NCBI GenBank assembly: GCA_002083595.1
Contig: MSXT01000067.1
Location: forward strand, 1 to 25,617
DNA from: Proteobacteria bacterium ST_bin16
GTDB taxonomy: Bacteria > Pseudomonadota > Gammaproteobacteria > Burkholderiales > Nitrosomonadaceae
Length of the DNA stretch: 25,617 bases
Reading direction: 5' to 3'
The translations under genes were made by a program, and so were the position numbers. The notes beneath the pieces were generated by a model that saw nothing but the letters and a program-made list of their open reading frames with translations, was not told the origin of the DNA and did no database searches. Shown here one piece after another: positions 22,814 to 25,617 of this stretch. The stretch's first letter is position 1, and each line of letters starts with the position of its first letter.

Positions 22814-25612
22814 ATGTCCATAACCGCTCACCCATCCGCTGCAACCCTCGCCGCCGCATTACCATTCAGCCGCTATGTACAGCGCATATTGGACAGCGAG
22901 CCGATGCGAAAAATCGCGCTGCAGGAAACGCTGCAATTACCCTTCCGTAAAGCGGAGATGCAGTCTTTTCTTAATTCGCAAGCTGGCAAAATCACCCATG
23001 AAGAAGCTTTGCATCAGACCTTGCGGGATCTGCGCAAACAAGTCATGCTGCGGCTCGCCGTGCGCGACATCAGCGGCCAAGCCGATTTGTTTGAAGTAAT
23101 GTCCAGCATGACCGATCTCGCCGAGGTCACGATCAATTTCGCTCTGCAACACCATGAAATCTGGCTGACGCAATCGGATCGTTTCGGATTGCCGAGAGGG
23201 GAAAACAGCAACACCATTCAGCATCTGATGGTGGTAGCCATGGGCAAATTGGGTGGCGGTGAACTGAATGTATCATCGGACGTTGATTTGATTTTTGTTT
23301 ATCCCGAAGATGGCGAGACCGATGGCGCCAAATCGATTTCAAACCATGAATTTTTTGCCCGCCTTGGACGCAAGCTGATCGCCAGCCTCAATGATTTGAC
23401 AATCAATGGTTATGTATTCCGGGTTGACATGCGGTTACGCCCGCACGGTGAAAACAGCCCTTTAGCGATCAGCTTTTCCATGCTGGAAGAATATTTCATC
23501 AAGCAAGGACGCGAGTGGGAGCGCCATGCCTGGATCAAGGGCCGGGTTATCACCAGCCATGCCGACACAGACGCCGAATCGGTGCTGATGGAAAAAATTG
23601 TCAGACCTTTCGTTTTCCGCAAATATCTGGATTTCAGCGCGTACGAATCGATGCGCAACTTACATGCGCAACTGCGCAAGGAAGTCGAGCGCCGCGAAAT
23701 GCACGACAATATTAAATTGGGGCCTGGCGGTATTCGTGAAATTGAATTCATCACACAGGTTTTTCAATTGATCCGCGGCGGGCGCGATGTCGACTTGTGT
23801 ATTCGCCCGACACTCGGCGTTTTACAGCGGTTGCAAAAAAAACAACAACTCCCGGCGGAAGTTATCACGCAGCTCACCGATGCGTATCATTTCTTGCGCA
23901 AGCTGGAGCATCGTCTGCAATATCTCGACGACCAACAAACACAAACGCTGCCGCTAAATGTAGACGACCAAACACTGATTGCCACCGCCATGGGATTTCC
24001 CAATTATGCAGCTTTCATGGAGCAGCTCGATATTCACCGGAATGACGTAACGCGTCACTTTGAGCTCATTTTTGCCACCCCACGGAAGTCATCCGCGCAC
24101 GACACGTTGGCCAATTTGTGGCAAGCCGAAACACAAGACATTTCGCAAACCGAAGCCGCCACCATGCAACTGAGCACACTCGGATTTAGTAATCCGGTCA
24201 AAATTTCGGAACGGCTACGGTTGTTTTATCAGGGCAGTTTTTATCAGCAATTACCTAAAACCAACCGTGAGCAAATCAATACCTTAATTCCGCTGTTGAT
24301 TGAAGCAGTGGCCGGGCTACCTCCGGTTGAAGCCACGCTGGAGCGTATGCTGCAACTGATGGAAAAAATCAGCCCGCAAACATCGTATCTGGCGCTCCTG
24401 CTCGAACACCCGCACACACTACATCGCGTAGCCGAACTCGCCAGCATCAGCCAGTGGGCAAGCGATTATCTCGGGCGACACCCGATTCTACTGGACGAAT
24501 TACTGCGGCAGAAATCGCCACACCCCGTCCCCGACTGGAATGCGCTCCACGATGAGCTTGTTTATCAGCTCAATCATGTCAACAACCCGAAAGATGACGT
24601 CATTGAGTGGCAAATGGACGTTTTACGTCACTTTCAACACGCCCAGGTATTCCGCCTGCTAGTCACCGACCTGGAAGGTTCATTGCTGCTCGAAACGCTC
24701 AGCGATCATCTGACTGCTTTAGCCGATCTGATATTGGAAACAGTGCTGAACCTGGCCTGGAACGGCTTAAAAAAACGCCACCGGGAAAAACCTGCATTTG
24801 CAATCATCGGCTACGGGAAATTAGGAGGAAAAGAGCTCGGTTACGCGTCGGATCTCGACATGATTTTTCTGTGTGACGACGATCATCCGGATGCCGCCGA
24901 GATTTACACCAAACTGGGACAAAGCATCAATGCCTGGTTCACCCGCCATACGTCGGCAGGATTGTTGTACGAAACAGATTTGCGCCTGCGCCCGAACGGT
25001 GCTTCCGGCTTACTAGTCAGTTCAATGGAAGCGTTCGCGCAATATCAGCACCATCAAGCCTGGGTATGGGAGCATCAGGCATTGACCCGTGCACGCTTCG
25101 TTGTCGGCGACCAGCGGGTCGGCGAGATTTTTGAAAACACCCGCAAGGAAATCTTATGCATGCCGCGCAATTTAATTGAGCTCAAACAGCACATTTTGAG
25201 AATGCGCGAGAAAATGCTGGAAGCCCATCCAAATCCAACACCGCTGTTCGACATTAAACATGATCGCGGTGGTATTATCGATGTCGAATTCATCGTGCAG
25301 TATTTAGTACTCGGATACGCTGGCCGCTACCCGGAATTAACCGGAAACATCGGCAATATCGCCCTTCTCAAACTGGCGGGGGAATTGGCGCTCATCCCCA
25401 AAGATACCGCCGAAAAAGCACGCTCCGCATACCGGGAATTCCGGCGCATTCAACATCGCTTACGATTGAATGGCGATGTGGATATGACCGGTAATACACC
25501 CATCGATGGGCAAACGCAGAAATTCACTCGAGTGGAAGGCGGTCATTTGAAAGATGACCGCATGGCAGTGCTGGCATTATGGGAAGAAGTATTTGGTAAG
25601 GCTCTAGACTAG
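22814..25612 (+). CDS. glnE: bifunctional glutamine synthetase adenylyltransferase/adenylyl-removing enzyme
   Basis: Adds AMP to glutamine synthetase when nitrogen is plentiful and removes it when nitrogen is scarce, in response to PII and glutamine. The product is 932 residues, close to E. coli (946). The N-terminal adenylyl-removing domain has MGKLGGGELNVSSDVDLIF (143-161). The C-terminal adenylyltransferase domain has the parallel GYGKLGGKELGYASDLDMIF near 665-684. Both show the paired aspartates of the nucleotidyltransferase fold. Each is followed by the family GPGGIREIEF or DRGGIIDVEFIVQ helical segment. The open frame reaches back to a TTG at 22784, but the ATG at 22814 gives the conventional N-terminus. 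No ribosome site precedes either. In ammonia oxidisers, which live at high ammonia, this control of glutamine synthetase should matter. Confidence 0.97.
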   Translation: MSITAHPSAATLAAALPFSRYVQRILDSEPMRKIALQETLQLPFRKAEMQSFLNSQAGKITHEEALHQTLRDLRKQVMLRLAVRDISGQADLFEVMSSMTDLAEVTINFALQHHEIWLTQSDRFGLPRGENSNTIQHLMVVAMGKLGGGELNVSSDVDLIFVYPEDGETDGAKSISNHEFFARLGRKLIASLNDLTINGYVFRVDMRLRPHGENSPLAISFSMLEEYFIKQGREWERHAWIKGRVITSHADTDAESVLMEKIVRPFVFRKYLDFSAYESMRNLHAQLRKEVERREMHDNIKLGPGGIREIEFITQVFQLIRGGRDVDLCIRPTLGVLQRLQKKQQLPAEVITQLTDAYHFLRKLEHRLQYLDDQQTQTLPLNVDDQTLIATAMGFPNYAAFMEQLDIHRNDVTRHFELIFATPRKSSAHDTLANLWQAETQDISQTEAATMQLSTLGFSNPVKISERLRLFYQGSFYQQLPKTNREQINTLIPLLIEAVAGLPPVEATLERMLQLMEKISPQTSYLALLLEHPHTLHRVAELASISQWASDYLGRHPILLDELLRQKSPHPVPDWNALHDELVYQLNHVNNPKDDVIEWQMDVLRHFQHAQVFRLLVTDLEGSLLLETLSDHLTALADLILETVLNLAWNGLKKRHREKPAFAIIGYGKLGGKELGYASDLDMIFLCDDDHPDAAEIYTKLGQSINAWFTRHTSAGLLYETDLRLRPNGASGLLVSSMEAFAQYQHHQAWVWEHQALTRARFVVGDQRVGEIFENTRKEILCMPRNLIELKQHILRMREKMLEAHPNPTPLFDIKHDRGGIIDVEFIVQYLVLGYAGRYPELTGNIGNIALLKLAGELALIPKDTAEKARSAYREFRRIQHRLRLNGDVDMTGNTPIDGQTQKFTRVEGGHLKDDRMAVLALWEEVFGKALD

Positions 25613-25617
25613 CAGAG

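Noticed and set aside
1..25617. Scan for mobile elements, CRISPR arrays, tRNA genes, toxin-antitoxin pairs and phage genes
   Set aside because: No transposase, integrase, repeat array, clover-leaf or paired small genes of these types were recognisable; the window is mostly conserved core genes.

Overview
The window looks like chromosomal DNA from a betaproteobacterium, most likely an ammonia oxidiser of the genus Nitrosomonas or a close relative. The reasons are the gene orders hfq-hflX-hflK-hflC-yjeT-hisZ-purA, ilvB-ilvN-ilvC-psd-pssA-leuA, rppH next to proS with a lytic transglycosylase behind proS, and nit-tldD. A periplasmic di-haem cytochrome c peroxidase of the Nitrosomonas europaea type also fits. 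The assignment is inferred from gene content and order; no database was searched. I see no transposase, integrase, phage gene, CRISPR array, tRNA or rRNA.

Layout. 1-400 holds rpsT (minus) with a weak AU-rich terminator. 553-1460 holds two small divergent exported proteins of unknown function, one with eight cysteines in its mature part and one a coiled coil. 1453-8366 is a minus-strand housekeeping cluster, read as hfq, hflX, hflK, hflC, a DUF2065 membrane protein, hisZ, purA and a GNAT acetyltransferase. It is interrupted after hflC by a 13-codon mini-ORF and a terminator-like hairpin. 8592-9733 holds the cytochrome c peroxidase gene, bracketed by terminator-like structures. 9781-12850 holds divergent rppH (minus) and proS plus a lytic transglycosylase (plus). 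12877-20152 is a branched-chain amino acid and phospholipid cluster on the minus strand (ilvB, ilvN, ilvC, psd, pssA, leuA, then a TlpA-like thioredoxin). 20217-22579 holds tldD and a Nit-type amidohydrolase (minus), and 22814-25612 holds glnE (plus). No gene-free stretch exceeds 300 bases.

How the genes fit together. IlvB/IlvN, IlvC and LeuA carry out the acetohydroxyacid, isomeroreductase and isopropylmalate steps of valine, isoleucine and leucine synthesis. Psd and PssA make phosphatidylethanolamine. HflK/HflC modulate the FtsH protease, while Hfq and RppH act on RNA. HisZ is the regulatory partner of a short-form HisG that must be encoded elsewhere. GlnE adjusts glutamine synthetase by adenylylation.

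The most interesting item is in the pssA-leuA gap (14936-15164). It contains a good sigma70-type promoter, an unannotated 28-codon leucine-rich leader peptide that would start almost at the mRNA 5' end, and a 43-nt transcript stretch with no G and many C before leuA. This looks like a leucine attenuation system whose mechanism may not be the classical terminator/antiterminator switch. A second possible attenuator lies between hflC and yjeT-hisZ-purA. A third possible read-through control lies in the cytochrome c peroxidase leader.
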